The notes under the pieces are model-generated. The model did no database searches and was not told the DNA's origin. It was given only the letters and a program-made list of their open reading frames with translations. This document shows, piece after piece, positions 8,585 through 18,059 of a DNA stretch of 64,000 nucleotides (position 1 is the stretch's first letter; each line of letters opens with the position of its first letter). The stretch is taken from the NCBI GenBank assembly GCA_041441915.1, contig JASDRS010000006.1:62001-126000 (forward strand), in the 5' to 3' direction. This stretch comes from UBA10365 sp041441915. Lineage in GTDB: Bacteria; Pseudomonadota; Alphaproteobacteria; Rhodobacterales; Rhodobacteraceae. Both the position numbers and the translations under genes were made by a program.

Positions 8585-11500
8585 TTATTGCGCATATAGC
8601 TTAGCTAATAAGGTTTTTTGATTTAACTTAACCATCTTAATATTAGAAAGTTTTATATGTCCAAAGCCTCGTATATTTTGCGGCGATTTTGCTAACATAA
8701 GAGCTATATCTGGATCAGCATCGTCCTTTATAGCCAAAATTATTAATTGATACTCTTCAATTAAAGCCCGTTCTAAACGGCGCTCTGCTGAGTGGCCAAA
8801 CGGATCAATTAAGCTCCCACGTAAAAACTTCAACCTTTTTAACACTTTAAAAAATAGAAAAATCCATGCACCAAATTCTATTTTTTTTACTTTGCCTGAC
8901 GCACAATCTCGTCGAGACAATAATGGGGGGGCAAGAGAGATTTTTAACTTTAAATTACCTTCAAACTGTTGAGCTAACTGTTCTTTAAATTTAGAATCTG
9001 AATAAAGTCGAGCGACTTCATATTCATCTTTATAGGCCATTAGTTTATAAAGATTTTCTGCAATTTCAATAGCATAGTCTCTATAACTAACCTTAGTCAT
9101 AAATTCGATATATTTTTTTGCATATTTTGTGTTCTGATAATTAGTCAATCTCTGAACGCGATCATCTATTATTTCACTCAAGGTTCTTGGTGATGTATCC
9201 ACTAAAATTTTTGGTATTAACGCATCGAGGCGTTGTTCATCGATTACCCAATGCCGTCCCAAAGCAAAAGCCTCTTTGTTCATTTTCTCAGCCACACCAT
9301 TAAGTTCAATGGCTCGTTCTATAGCTTGGCTTGAAAGAGGTAATAGGCCTTTTTGGTATGCAACACCAAGTGTAAAAAGGTTTGTCCCAATACTATCACC
9401 TAGCAAATTTGTTGAATATTTGCTCGCATCAAAAAACTCGACATTTGATTTTCCAACCACGTTCGAAATTCTACTGTGCATTAAGTTAGTAGGTAAAATA
9501 AAATCTTTATCATATGCAAATTCACGAGGCATTTGTTCATGGATATTGACCAAAGCGTAACTAGATGTTGATAGAGCAGCCAATGCTTGGCTTCCTGAAC
9601 CAACGACAACATCACAGCAAAGCATTAGGTTGGCATTGCCTTCCGGCACTCGGATAGACTTTATATGATCAGGGCTTGCTGCTAATTTTATATGCGAATA
9701 GACAGAGCCCCCTTTTTGGGAAAGCCCAGCCATATCAATAACTCCACTGCCCAATCCGTCAAGATGGGCGGCCATACCAACTAACGCGCCGATTGTTACA
9801 ACTCCAGTACCTCCGACGCCAGTTACTAAAATAGAATACGGTTTATTTAATAGTGGCTTACTATCAGGTTCTGGCAAGTCAGGTAAATTACCATACTTCA
9901 CTTTTGGCTTACGTATCGATCCACCAGAAACCGTAACAAAGCTTGGACAGAAGCCATCAGCACAGCTAAAATCTTTATTGCATACTGATTGATCAATTTT
10001 TCGCTTCCGCCCAAGTGGAGTATCCAAAGGTTGGACAGCCACACAGTTGGACTGCACACCACAATCACCACATCCCTCACAAACATCAGGATTAATAAAT
10101 AAACGTTTATCTGGGTCAGCTATGATCCCACGCTTACGTTTGCGACGATTTTCGGAGGCACACGTTTGATCATACAAAATAACACTAATACCTTTGACCC
10201 TTGCAATATCCTCTTGAACTTTTTGTAAATCGCGCCGGTGAAAAATCTTAATGTCGTTGCGTAATCTTGACCTGTCTATGCGTAACGGATCCTCAGTTAC
10301 ATAGACAAGCTTTGAGACTCCCGCAGCCAGAAGCTCAGCTACTATATCGTAGGCATCGAGGCCTCCGTCATGACCTTGGCCCCCGGTAAGCGCGACGGCG
10401 TCATTGTAAAGGATCTTATAGGTCATATTAATGCCAGCACCTATTGTGGCGCGTACAGACATAAGACCCGAATGATTATAAGTGCCATCTCCTAGGTTTT
10501 GAAATACATGTTCACAAGTTGAAAACTTGGCCTCACCAATCCAGTTTGATCCTTCTCCACCCATGTGGGTGTATCCATCAACGCCGCGATCCATAAATTG
10601 CGCCATCCAGTGGCAGCCAATGCCAGAAAAGCCTCTGACATTTTTTGGTAAGACTGTTGAAGAATTGTGTGGGCAACCTGCGCAAAATACTAGACCTCGT
10701 GAAACGGGGAGGTCTTCACGATTTTCAGAAAGTCGGACTTCCAAGGACTTAACTTTGTTTTCTAAGGGCTTTAATCCTTCAAGTGACAGTAGGCGCCTAC
10801 CAATAGCAGCAGCTATTTGAATTGGGTTTAGAGCAAGTTCAGCTTGAAAAAGGGTAGTGCCTGTTTCAGACTTCTTACCTATAATGGCAGGGGGATTTTT
10901 TAGCCCGTATAGAGTGCTTCTTAACTGACTTTCGATCAGGCCGCGTTTTTCTTCAACAACAATAATCTGGCTGAGACCTTTCGCAAACTCAGTAATGGCC
11001 AGAGGTTCTAACGGCCACGGCATTGCAACTTTGTAAAGGGAAAGACCCATCTTGTTTGCACGAGCTTTGTCAATGCCCAACTCTTCCAGAGCCTGCAAAA
11101 CATCCACATAAGATTTTCCAGTGGATATAATACCAATACTAGGTGCAGTACCGCCCGTATAGATGGTTTTATCCATCTTGTTAGCACGGCTATAAGCCAG
11201 AACCGCATCTATCTTATACTGATGAAGACGGGTTTCTTGTGTGGTTGGATGATCTTTTAAACGAATATTTAAGCCATCTGGCGGCACATCAAAATCATCT
11301 GGTATTTTAGATTTAAAATTATCCATATGCACGTCGATCGAACCGGAGGATTCGACATTATCTTTAACACACTTCAATCCACACCATACACCAGCAAAGC
11401 GCGATAGCGCCCAACCATGTAAACCAAATTCTATAATTTCAGATACGTTAGATGGATTCAGAATAGGTATCATTGCATCAACCAAAGCATACTCACTTTG

Positions 11501-11971
11501 ATGCGCAGTTGTAGAACTTTCACACGTGTGATCATCACCCATTACAAGCAAGACGCCGCCATTTTTTGATGTGCCAGCCAAATTTGCGTGACGTATAGCA
11601 TCACCAGACCGATCAACACCTGGTCCCTTTCCATACCACATGGCGAAAACTCCGTCATGTTTACCATCACCTCTCAATTCAGATTGTTGGGATCCCCATA
11701 TTGCAGTGGCGGCTATATCTTCATTTAAGCCAGGCTCGAAAATAATTTGTGCTTCGGAAAGTGCTTTTTGAGCACGCATAAACTGCTGATCTAAGGCTCC
11801 TAAGGGGGAACCACGATAACCACTAATATATCCAGCTGTATCAAGACCCGCATTGAGGTCTCGCTGCGCCTGCATAAGGCACAGGCGCACAAGAGCTTGT
11901 GTACCTGAAGTATATATACGGGTTTTGGTAAGGTCTAATTTATCGCCAAGCTTTGTATCAAAATATTTCAT
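8585..11971 (-). CDS. Indolepyruvate:ferredoxin oxidoreductase, fused alpha-beta form
   Basis: A 1128-residue thiamine-diphosphate enzyme. It oxidatively decarboxylates aryl- or branched 2-oxo acids to acyl-CoA and passes electrons to ferredoxin. Motifs in order: the N-terminal pyruvate-oxidoreductase-like segment SGYRGSPLGALD, CAGCPHNSS near residue 427, the TPP region GEGSNWIGEA through GGQGHDGG, a ferredoxin-like cluster CEGCGDC near 634 followed by further cysteines, and the gamma-type domain starting GVGGTGVV near 718. The C-terminal extension is typical of the fused alphaproteobacterial form. It could supply acyl-CoA thioesters, such as arylacetyl-CoA from amino acids, to the beta-oxidation genes around it. 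Codon use is A/T-rich. Confidence 0.9.
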   Translation of the reverse strand: MKYFDTKLGDKLDLTKTRIYTSGTQALVRLCLMQAQRDLNAGLDTAGYISGYRGSPLGALDQQFMRAQKALSEAQIIFEPGLNEDIAATAIWGSQQSELRGDGKHDGVFAMWYGKGPGVDRSGDAIRHANLAGTSKNGGVLLVMGDDHTCESSTTAHQSEYALVDAMIPILNPSNVSEIIEFGLHGWALSRFAGVWCGLKCVKDNVESSGSIDVHMDNFKSKIPDDFDVPPDGLNIRLKDHPTTQETRLHQYKIDAVLAYSRANKMDKTIYTGGTAPSIGIISTGKSYVDVLQALEELGIDKARANKMGLSLYKVAMPWPLEPLAITEFAKGLSQIIVVEEKRGLIESQLRSTLYGLKNPPAIIGKKSETGTTLFQAELALNPIQIAAAIGRRLLSLEGLKPLENKVKSLEVRLSENREDLPVSRGLVFCAGCPHNSSTVLPKNVRGFSGIGCHWMAQFMDRGVDGYTHMGGEGSNWIGEAKFSTCEHVFQNLGDGTYNHSGLMSVRATIGAGINMTYKILYNDAVALTGGQGHDGGLDAYDIVAELLAAGVSKLVYVTEDPLRIDRSRLRNDIKIFHRRDLQKVQEDIARVKGISVILYDQTCASENRRKRKRGIIADPDKRLFINPDVCEGCGDCGVQSNCVAVQPLDTPLGRKRKIDQSVCNKDFSCADGFCPSFVTVSGGSIRKPKVKYGNLPDLPEPDSKPLLNKPYSILVTGVGGTGVVTIGALVGMAAHLDGLGSGVIDMAGLSQKGGSVYSHIKLAASPDHIKSIRVPEGNANLMLCCDVVVGSGSQALAALSTSSYALVNIHEQMPREFAYDKDFILPTNLMHSRISNVVGKSNVEFFDASKYSTNLLGDSIGTNLFTLGVAYQKGLLPLSSQAIERAIELNGVAEKMNKEAFALGRHWVIDEQRLDALIPKILVDTSPRTLSEIIDDRVQRLTNYQNTKYAKKYIEFMTKVSYRDYAIEIAENLYKLMAYKDEYEVARLYSDSKFKEQLAQQFEGNLKLKISLAPPLLSRRDCASGKVKKIEFGAWIFLFFKVLKRLKFLRGSLIDPFGHSAERRLERALIEEYQLIILAIKDDADPDIALMLAKSPQNIRGFGHIKLSNIKMVKLNQKTLLAKLYAQ

Positions 11972-12338
11972 AAAAAAAACTACATCCTAATTCTAGAACC
12001 ACAAGCGCTTCCTATTAATCCTATACCTAAAGAATATTTTATCCATGATTTTTCTATGGTATTTGACTGTTGCACGAACTGGCTATTTGACACAAAAACT
12101 GACTAATGGTAATTTATTATTTAATTTTATTGTATCAGAGCGAACTATGATTGGTGGAAAAAATGACTAAAATCTGCTGTGGGCCAGGATATTCTTCCCC
12201 TCAAGCTGCAATGCGAGCTCCATGTGAAACATTACTTTACACAATCGCAATATATACTGGCACCGGCATCCAGAAACCAGATTATTTATGCACAATCGAC
12301 GCCTACGCCATGTCAGTCTAGCCTAGTAAGGATACAAA
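11972..12338. other. Divergent intergenic region of the acyl-CoA island
   Basis: A 367-base A/T-rich region between the two divergent halves of the island. It must carry promoters for both directions. No gene is evident; one open frame crosses into the thiolase in another frame and is a shadow. Confidence 0.6.
12087..12115 (+). promoter_or_regulatory. Candidate sigma-70 promoter for thiolase operon
   Basis: TTGACA at 12087-12092 and TAATTT at 12110-12115 are separated by 17 bases, close to the sigma-70 consensus. Transcription from here would leave an untranslated leader of about 215 bases before the thiolase at 12339. This is inferred from sequence alone. Confidence 0.4.
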
Positions 12339-13532
12339 ATGACCCGAAATGTTGTAATCACATCTGCTGTACGCACCCCCATCGGCGATTATGGTGGAGC
12401 ATTGGCCGGTATCTCTCCCTGCGAGCTGGCAACGCTAGTTTCCGTTGAGGCAATTACACGGGCGAAAGTTTCTCCTCAAGACATTGATCAGACTGTTTTT
12501 GGCAATGTCATTCATACAGAGCCGCGTGATATGTATTTATCGCGAGTTGCAGCAATTGGTGCAGGCGTTCCTGACACAGCCCCAGCCCTTACAGTTAATC
12601 GCTTGTGCGGCAGTGGCCTTCAGGCAGTATTAACTGGGGCCGATCAAATACTTTTGGGTAACGCAGACGTAGTTTTAGTAGGTGGATCCGAAAATATGAG
12701 TCGCGTAGGACACCTGATGAGCGCTGCCCGCTTTGGCGCCAAGATGGGAGAAGTCAATGCCACTGATATGCTTGTGGGCGCACTTACCGATCCTTTTGGA
12801 AACGGTCACATGGGGATAACTGCTGAAAATGTTGCTAATGATAGTGCGGTAGTTCGTTCCGCTCAGGATGCAATGGCGCTAGAAAGTCATCGACGAGCAG
12901 CAGCAGCAATTTCTGCAGGATATTTTAAAGAACAGATTCTGCCTATAACAATAAAAAAAAGCCCTAAAGAAATCGTTTTTGATACTGACGAACATGTCCG
13001 GCCTGATATCACCCTAGGAGATCTCGAAAAGCTTAGACCTGCATTCCAAAAGAATGGATCAGTGACCCCTGGCAATGCATCAGGCATTAATGACGCAGCA
13101 GCGGCACTAATAATCGCCGCTGAGGATGTTGCACTAGCACGAGGCATGCCTGTTATTGGAATAATTAGAGCAACAGCCGTGAGCGGTGTTGCCCCACGCG
13201 TTATGGGTATGGGGCCGGTACCCGCAGTAAAGATGGTATTGGAACGGGTAGGCCTTTCGGTCACTGATCTCGCATGTATTGAATCTAACGAAGCCTTTGC
13301 CGCACAAGCCTGTGCCGTGTCCCAAGAGCTTAGCTTTTCAGACCCAGTAACCAACCCTAATGGTGGGGCAATTGCGCTGGGGCATCCTATTGGAGCGTCT
13401 GGTGCTATTATTCTAACCAAGCTTCTCTACGAGTTACGCCGCATCAATGGACGATATGGGCTAGCCACCATGTGTATCGGAGGCGGCCAAGGTATCGCAA
13501 TATTGGTTGAAAACCTTGAGGCTGGCCAATGA
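12339..13532 (+). CDS. Acetyl-CoA acyltransferase (thiolase)
   Basis: A 397-residue thiolase with all catalytic elements: the nucleophilic Cys in NRLCGSGLQAV near residue 90, NEAFAAQ, the His in GGAIALGHPIGASG near 347, and the second Cys in CIGGGQG near 378. It cleaves 3-ketoacyl-CoA or condenses two acetyl-CoA. AAGGAT lies upstream of the ATG. The stop overlaps the start of the following dehydrogenase by four bases (ATGA), so the two act as a coupled pair for the last beta-oxidation steps. Chain-length preference cannot be read from sequence. Confidence 0.93.
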   Translation: MTRNVVITSAVRTPIGDYGGALAGISPCELATLVSVEAITRAKVSPQDIDQTVFGNVIHTEPRDMYLSRVAAIGAGVPDTAPALTVNRLCGSGLQAVLTGADQILLGNADVVLVGGSENMSRVGHLMSAARFGAKMGEVNATDMLVGALTDPFGNGHMGITAENVANDSAVVRSAQDAMALESHRRAAAAISAGYFKEQILPITIKKSPKEIVFDTDEHVRPDITLGDLEKLRPAFQKNGSVTPGNASGINDAAAALIIAAEDVALARGMPVIGIIRATAVSGVAPRVMGMGPVPAVKMVLERVGLSVTDLACIESNEAFAAQACAVSQELSFSDPVTNPNGGAIALGHPIGASGAIILTKLLYELRRINGRYGLATMCIGGGQGIAILVENLEAGQ

Positions 13533-14644
13533 GCTCTATTAGAAAGGTTACCATCATTGGTGCAGGAACAATGGGCGGAGGTATTGCTATCAACGCAATA
13601 CTTGCCGGATATAATGTCACGTTAATTGACACCCAGATCAGCGTACTCCACCAGGCAGAAATACGCCTGCAGAAATTTTTTGACCGACAAGTGGAGAAAA
13701 AAAGACTTAGCAACCTCGAAGCCAATGCTGCGATTGTCAGGTTGAGCGTATCCGACCGGATCATCGATGCGGCAGGCTCAGATTTAGTTATCGAGGCCGT
13801 GTTCGAAAATCTCGACGTGAAACGCCAGGTGTTTGCTGAGCTTGAGGAAGTAATAGCTAAAACAACACTGTTAGCTACTAATACAAGCGCCCTTAGCGTG
13901 AGTGACATTGGTTCTCAGTTGAAGCATCCTTCACAGCTCTGTGGTTTGCATTACTTTAGCCCAGCAGAGGTCAATCCTGTTGTAGAGGTCATTAGTAGCT
14001 CACTAAGTGATAAACTGGTTGTATCAAAAGTGCTAAATTTTGCTGTGTCTTGCGGTAAATCCCCAATTGCATGCCGAGACCGCAGCGGCTTTGCCCTGAA
14101 CCGGTTTTTTTGCCCTTATACAAACGAAGCGGTTAGGTGTATGGATGAAGAAAAAGGTACGCCAGCGCAGATTGATTATATAGCAAAAGAAACCTTTGGT
14201 TTAGCAGTAGGTCCATTTTTTGTAATGAACATTATTAAACCTCGGATCAATTTAGCCGCAATACGCAGTCTTGCAGCTTTAGGTCCATTTTATGAGCCAG
14301 CCAGTTCCATGGTGAGATTCGGTGAAGCCGACGACGGCTGGGACTTAAGCGAACCAACAGAAATATTAGTTCCTGAAGTTACTCGCGAAATCTCTGATCG
14401 TCTGAAGGGTGCAGTATTTTTCGCCGTTCTCGAGGCATTAGCCGAGAAAGTAGCCGCACCCGATGATATTGATCTCGGCGCTCGACAGGCTTTCACGTTC
14501 TCCATTGGCCCCTGCGAAATGATGACGACAATTGGCGAGTCGGAAGTTGCGCGGTTAGTTGAAATGGTCCAAATTGGCGCCTCAGATTTGGTATCTTTTG
14601 TGTGGAGTGATCTAGTAAACTCCAAAAAAATAAATGGTGCTTAA
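13529..14644 (+). CDS. 3-hydroxyacyl-CoA dehydrogenase
   Basis: A 371-residue NAD-dependent dehydrogenase. The Rossmann motif GAGTMGGG is at residues 10-17, the catalytic serine segment TNTSALS near 116, and the catalytic His in GLHYFSP near 139. It is longer than the usual 280-310 residues because a second C-terminal dimerisation-type segment follows the first. It is translationally coupled to the thiolase. Unlike the FadB-like protein at 6475 it keeps the NTS motif, so it is probably the working dehydrogenase of the island. Confidence 0.9.
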   Translation: MSSIRKVTIIGAGTMGGGIAINAILAGYNVTLIDTQISVLHQAEIRLQKFFDRQVEKKRLSNLEANAAIVRLSVSDRIIDAAGSDLVIEAVFENLDVKRQVFAELEEVIAKTTLLATNTSALSVSDIGSQLKHPSQLCGLHYFSPAEVNPVVEVISSSLSDKLVVSKVLNFAVSCGKSPIACRDRSGFALNRFFCPYTNEAVRCMDEEKGTPAQIDYIAKETFGLAVGPFFVMNIIKPRINLAAIRSLAALGPFYEPASSMVRFGEADDGWDLSEPTEILVPEVTREISDRLKGAVFFAVLEALAEKVAAPDDIDLGARQAFTFSIGPCEMMTTIGESEVARLVEMVQIGASDLVSFVWSDLVNSKKINGA

Positions 14645-14736
14645 AAATAATCCGCTAGAAGACTTACGCTAGACAACTAGCAATAATGAAAACTAATCCC
14701 AAAAAAGTTCTGCTCAAAGATTAAGGACAGCATAAA

Positions 14737-15675
14737 ATGATTTCGAAAGTTGCAATTTTAGGCTGTGGCGCTATGGGTTCAATCTACGCGGGTTTGCTTT
14801 CGGATGCAGTTGAAGAAGTTTGGGCCATTGATCCTTGGGAAGAACATATTAGCACTATCAAAAAAAGAGGCCTAAAAATTGATGGGCCTAATGGTAGCAA
14901 AGTTTATAATAAAGTCAGCGTATCAACCAACATTCAAGATGCGAAAGGTTGTGATCTTTATGTCATCGCAACCAAAAGCTCAAATGTTGGCGCAGCAGCA
15001 AATGCTATATCTCAGGTCATGAGAGCAGATTCTCTGATTTTAACTATTCAAAATGGGTTGGGTGCGGGTGAACGCATTTTGAAGTTTATTCCTACCGCAA
15101 ACGTTCTTCTGGGTGTTGCAGACGGTTTCGGTGCATCGATAAAAGGCCCTGGTCATGTTCACCACAATGCGATGAAACTTATAAGGCTTGGAGAAGTAAG
15201 TGGCGGAATCACCAGCCGCTTGGAACTTTTGAATACGCTTTGGTTGTCTGCTGGATTTCCGGTTCGTGCTTTCGAAGACATCAATCAGCTAATATGGGAG
15301 AAGTTTTTGTGCAATGTGACTTTAAGCGGGCCCTGCACTGCCTTTGACTGTTCGGTGGGTAACCTAATGAGAAATCCAGAGTTATGGGCTATTGCAATCA
15401 GCGCGATGAAAGAAGCGCACGCTTGCGGACTAGCAGAAGGTGTTTCTTTTTCGTTCGAAGATCCAACAAAGTATGTAACAAAGTTTGCCGAGATGATGCC
15501 AAACGCAAGTCCTTCGATGAGACTAGATCATCTGGCTAAACAAAAATCAGAAATCGATTCTATAAACGGAATGGTTCCAGTTTTAGGGGAAAAGCATGGC
15601 ATTCAAACACCCTTCAACCAAACAATTGTCGGAGTAGTTCGCGCCGCCGAAATAAAATTTATGAAAATAAAATAA
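14737..15675 (+). CDS. Ketopantoate reductase family oxidoreductase
   Basis: A 312-residue protein of the PanE/ApbA family. It has the NADP-binding motif GCGAMGS at residues 9-15, a conserved lysine in ATKSSN near 77, the QNGLG motif near 106, and the WEKFLCNVTLSGP segment carrying the catalytic Lys and Asn. AAGGACAGC precedes the ATG. Its position in a catabolic island, directly before a broken fumarylacetoacetate-hydrolase-family gene, suggests reduction or oxidation of a 2-oxo or hydroxy acid rather than pantothenate synthesis. The exact substrate is unknown. Confidence 0.8.
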   Translation: MISKVAILGCGAMGSIYAGLLSDAVEEVWAIDPWEEHISTIKKRGLKIDGPNGSKVYNKVSVSTNIQDAKGCDLYVIATKSSNVGAAANAISQVMRADSLILTIQNGLGAGERILKFIPTANVLLGVADGFGASIKGPGHVHHNAMKLIRLGEVSGGITSRLELLNTLWLSAGFPVRAFEDINQLIWEKFLCNVTLSGPCTAFDCSVGNLMRNPELWAIAISAMKEAHACGLAEGVSFSFEDPTKYVTKFAEMMPNASPSMRLDHLAKQKSEIDSINGMVPVLGEKHGIQTPFNQTIVGVVRAAEIKFMKIK

Positions 15676-15678
15676 AAA

Positions 15679-16515
15679 CTGAAACTCGCATTTTTTTATA
15701 ATAAGATTTCTACTCATGGGGTGATTTCTGATGGGGGCGCACATCCAGTGAAGGATGGTCTCCTGCAAAAGTATAAAAAATTTAAAACGGTCAATAGAAG
15801 AAGACTTAAGTGCCCTGTTATTTGATTTTTGTACTGCGAAACCAGTATCTCTTAAAAAAATCCAGCTGACAAAGCCAATCATGAATGGCAATAAAGTCAT
15901 TTGTGTTGGCATGAATTATCAATTCATATATCCGCTCAACGTTGATCCACCTCCCGTTGGAAAAATAATTATTTTGGCACGTTACGAAGATAGCTTAGTA
16001 AACCCGAACCAAAATTTGAATATTCCCCTGGGTGAAGGTGTGACCACATTCGACTATGAAGGTGAAATTGTTGTTGTAATTGGGAATCATACTTTCCGGA
16101 CTTCAGAACGGGAGGCCTGGGATCACGTATTAAGATACTCATTGATGAATAAAGGATCAGTACCCGCATGGCAGACGCATAGTATTCTTGCTGGTAAAAA
16201 TTCCTTTATGTTGGGATCTTGGGGGCCATAGATTGTCACATTAGAGGAATTACCAGCACTAGATAAAATCTACTTGCGTACCGCCATAAACTGGCATGAA
16301 AGACAAAAAGCTTATATAAGCGAAATGATTTTTTCTATTCTCAAAATAATTTCCTATGCTTCCAATATATACCCACTTAATTCGGGTGCCATTATTTCAA
16401 CTGGTTCACCGCATGACTCTGCTAGCAGTCTACACCTCCAAAATTTCTCAAAAATGGCAATATCATAGAGGTTATGGCAAATGGACTAGGTACCCCACAT
16501 ATTAAAATAGCTTAA
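15679..16515 (+). pseudogene. Fumarylacetoacetate hydrolase (FAH) family pseudogene
   Basis: Conserved family pieces follow one another in three reading-frame segments. From about 15679 the frame reads KLAFFYNKISTHGVISDGG, matching a family N-terminus but with no ATG. A frameshift near the A-run at 15775-15780 moves to the frame that reads NKVICVGMNY, RYEDSLV and FDYEGEIVVVIG. A TAG at 16229-16231 interrupts this frame where relatives have the Trp of GPW. The same frame then continues with IVTLEELP, then IISTGSP. A second frameshift near 16420-16433 leads to PPKFLKNGNIIEV and a final TAA at 16515. With three or four independent lesions this is a dead gene of about 280 codons, formerly the last gene of the plus-strand operon. 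Confidence 0.88.
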
Positions 16516-16789
16516 TGCCCCGTTGACTGTGAAAACGTCAATAAAGATTGGATGTCCAAAATGGCGTAACTGTTGCGACCTAAGTAACGCTGTGCATTGT
16601 CTTTGAGATTGGGCAGGCATTCAAAATAAAAGCTGTCTCCAGAATTCGGGTAATCTACAGTTTTCCGTTGATAGAATAGAAAGTATCTGAAGATTAATCA
16701 TTAGGAGGCGCCCTTGGCTCCGAGCGGGCCTTGTTCCTTGAACTAAATATCATTAAACGACAACGGAATATTATATTTTGGAGCTTCGC

Positions 16790-18031
16790 ATGTCTTCTCC
16801 CAAAAAAGTTGTTTTGGCCTATTCTGGTGGCCTAGATACTTCGATTATTCTAAAATGGTTGCAAACAGAATATGGCTGCGAGGTGGTCACCTTTACCGCC
16901 GACTTGGGCCAAGGCGAAGAGCTGGAGCCCGCGCGCGAAAAGGCCATTTTATTGGGGATTGATCCTAAAAATATCTACATCGAAGATGTGCGCGAAGAGT
17001 TTGTGCGAGATTTTGTATTTCCAATGTTTCGGGCCAATGCGCTCTACGAGGGGCTTTATTTGCTCGGAACTTCGATTGCGCGCCCTTTGATTTCAAAACG
17101 TCTTGTTGAAATTGCCACAGACGTGAGGGCCGATGCAGTTGCACATGGCGCCACTGGCAAGGGCAATGATCAAGTGCGCTTTGAACTTTCGGCCTATGCG
17201 CTGAACCCAGCTATCCGCGTGATCGCCCCTTGGCGTGAATGGGATTTAACAAGTCGTACTAAATTGTTAGAATTTGCAGAAAAGAACCAAATTCCTATTG
17301 CCAAAGACAAGCGCGGCGACGCGCCCTTTTCTGTTGATGCCAATTTGCTACATACATCGTCCGAAGGTAAGGTTTTGGAAAATCCGGGCGACGAGGCCCC
17401 AGATTACGTCTATCAACGCACAGTTAGCCCCGAAGAAGCGCCCAATACGGCCGAAATGGTTGAAATCATCTTTGAGCGCGGCGATGCGGTGGCGATCAAT
17501 GGCGTTACCATGTCGCCCGCAACGATTCTAACCAAGCTCAATGAGCTTGGCGGTAAACATGGGGTTGGTCGGCTTGATCTGGTGGAAAACCGCTTTGTGG
17601 GCATGAAATCGCGTGGCGTTTATGAAACGCCGGGCGGCACAATTTTACTTGAAGGTCACCGCGGAATTGAACAAATCACGCTTGATTCAGGTGCTGGCCA
17701 CCTTAAAGATACCATCATGCCGCGCTATGCCGAGCTAATTTATAACGGCTTTTGGTTCAGCCCCGAACGCGAGATGCTGCAAGCTTTGATCGACAAAAGC
17801 CAAGACCATGTCACCGGCACAGTGCGGGTCAAACTGTATAAAGGGTCGGCTCGTACCGTGGCGCGCTGGTCTGATTATAGCCTATATTCGGAAAAACACG
17901 TGACTTTTGAAGAAGATGCTGGCGCGTATGACCAAAAGGACGCATCGGGCTTCATTCATTTGAACGCTTTACGCTTAAAGCTGATTGCCACGCGCAATGA
18001 GCGGGTAAAAAAGCAAACTCCAAACTCTTGA
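16790..18031 (+). CDS. argG: Argininosuccinate synthase
   Basis: A 413-residue enzyme that joins citrulline and aspartate using ATP, the penultimate step of arginine synthesis. The ATP-pyrophosphatase loop SGGLDTS is at residues 12-18, followed by the conserved blocks GKGNDQVRFE and RGVYETPGG. The ATG at 16790 has GGAG eight bases upstream; a TTG four codons earlier lies inside this ribosome-site region. It is a single gene. Its composition returns to that of the housekeeping regions, so the right border of the A/T-rich island lies just before it. Confidence 0.96.
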   Translation: MSSPKKVVLAYSGGLDTSIILKWLQTEYGCEVVTFTADLGQGEELEPAREKAILLGIDPKNIYIEDVREEFVRDFVFPMFRANALYEGLYLLGTSIARPLISKRLVEIATDVRADAVAHGATGKGNDQVRFELSAYALNPAIRVIAPWREWDLTSRTKLLEFAEKNQIPIAKDKRGDAPFSVDANLLHTSSEGKVLENPGDEAPDYVYQRTVSPEEAPNTAEMVEIIFERGDAVAINGVTMSPATILTKLNELGGKHGVGRLDLVENRFVGMKSRGVYETPGGTILLEGHRGIEQITLDSGAGHLKDTIMPRYAELIYNGFWFSPEREMLQALIDKSQDHVTGTVRVKLYKGSARTVARWSDYSLYSEKHVTFEEDAGAYDQKDASGFIHLNALRLKLIATRNERVKKQTPNS

Positions 18032-18059
18032 TAGCGCCACCCGAGCAGGGCGACGCTAT
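18031..18059. terminator. Hairpin between convergent argG and sulfotransferase-like gene
   Basis: Arms ATAGCG (18031-18036) and CGCTAT (18054-18059) with an inner CCC/GGG pairing form a hairpin that spans both convergent stop codons. It may end transcription from both sides. There is no clear T-run, so confidence is limited. Confidence 0.4.

Noticed and set aside
12179..12448. An open frame running into the thiolase start
   Set aside because: It overlaps the thiolase out of frame and has no homology-like pattern.
12887..13420. A long minus-strand frame inside the thiolase gene
   Set aside because: It is a shadow of thiolase codons; the plus strand has all catalytic motifs and coupling to the next gene.
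16600..16780. Possible leader peptide or riboswitch before argG
   Set aside because: No clear small open frame with repeated regulatory codons and no known riboswitch core was seen.
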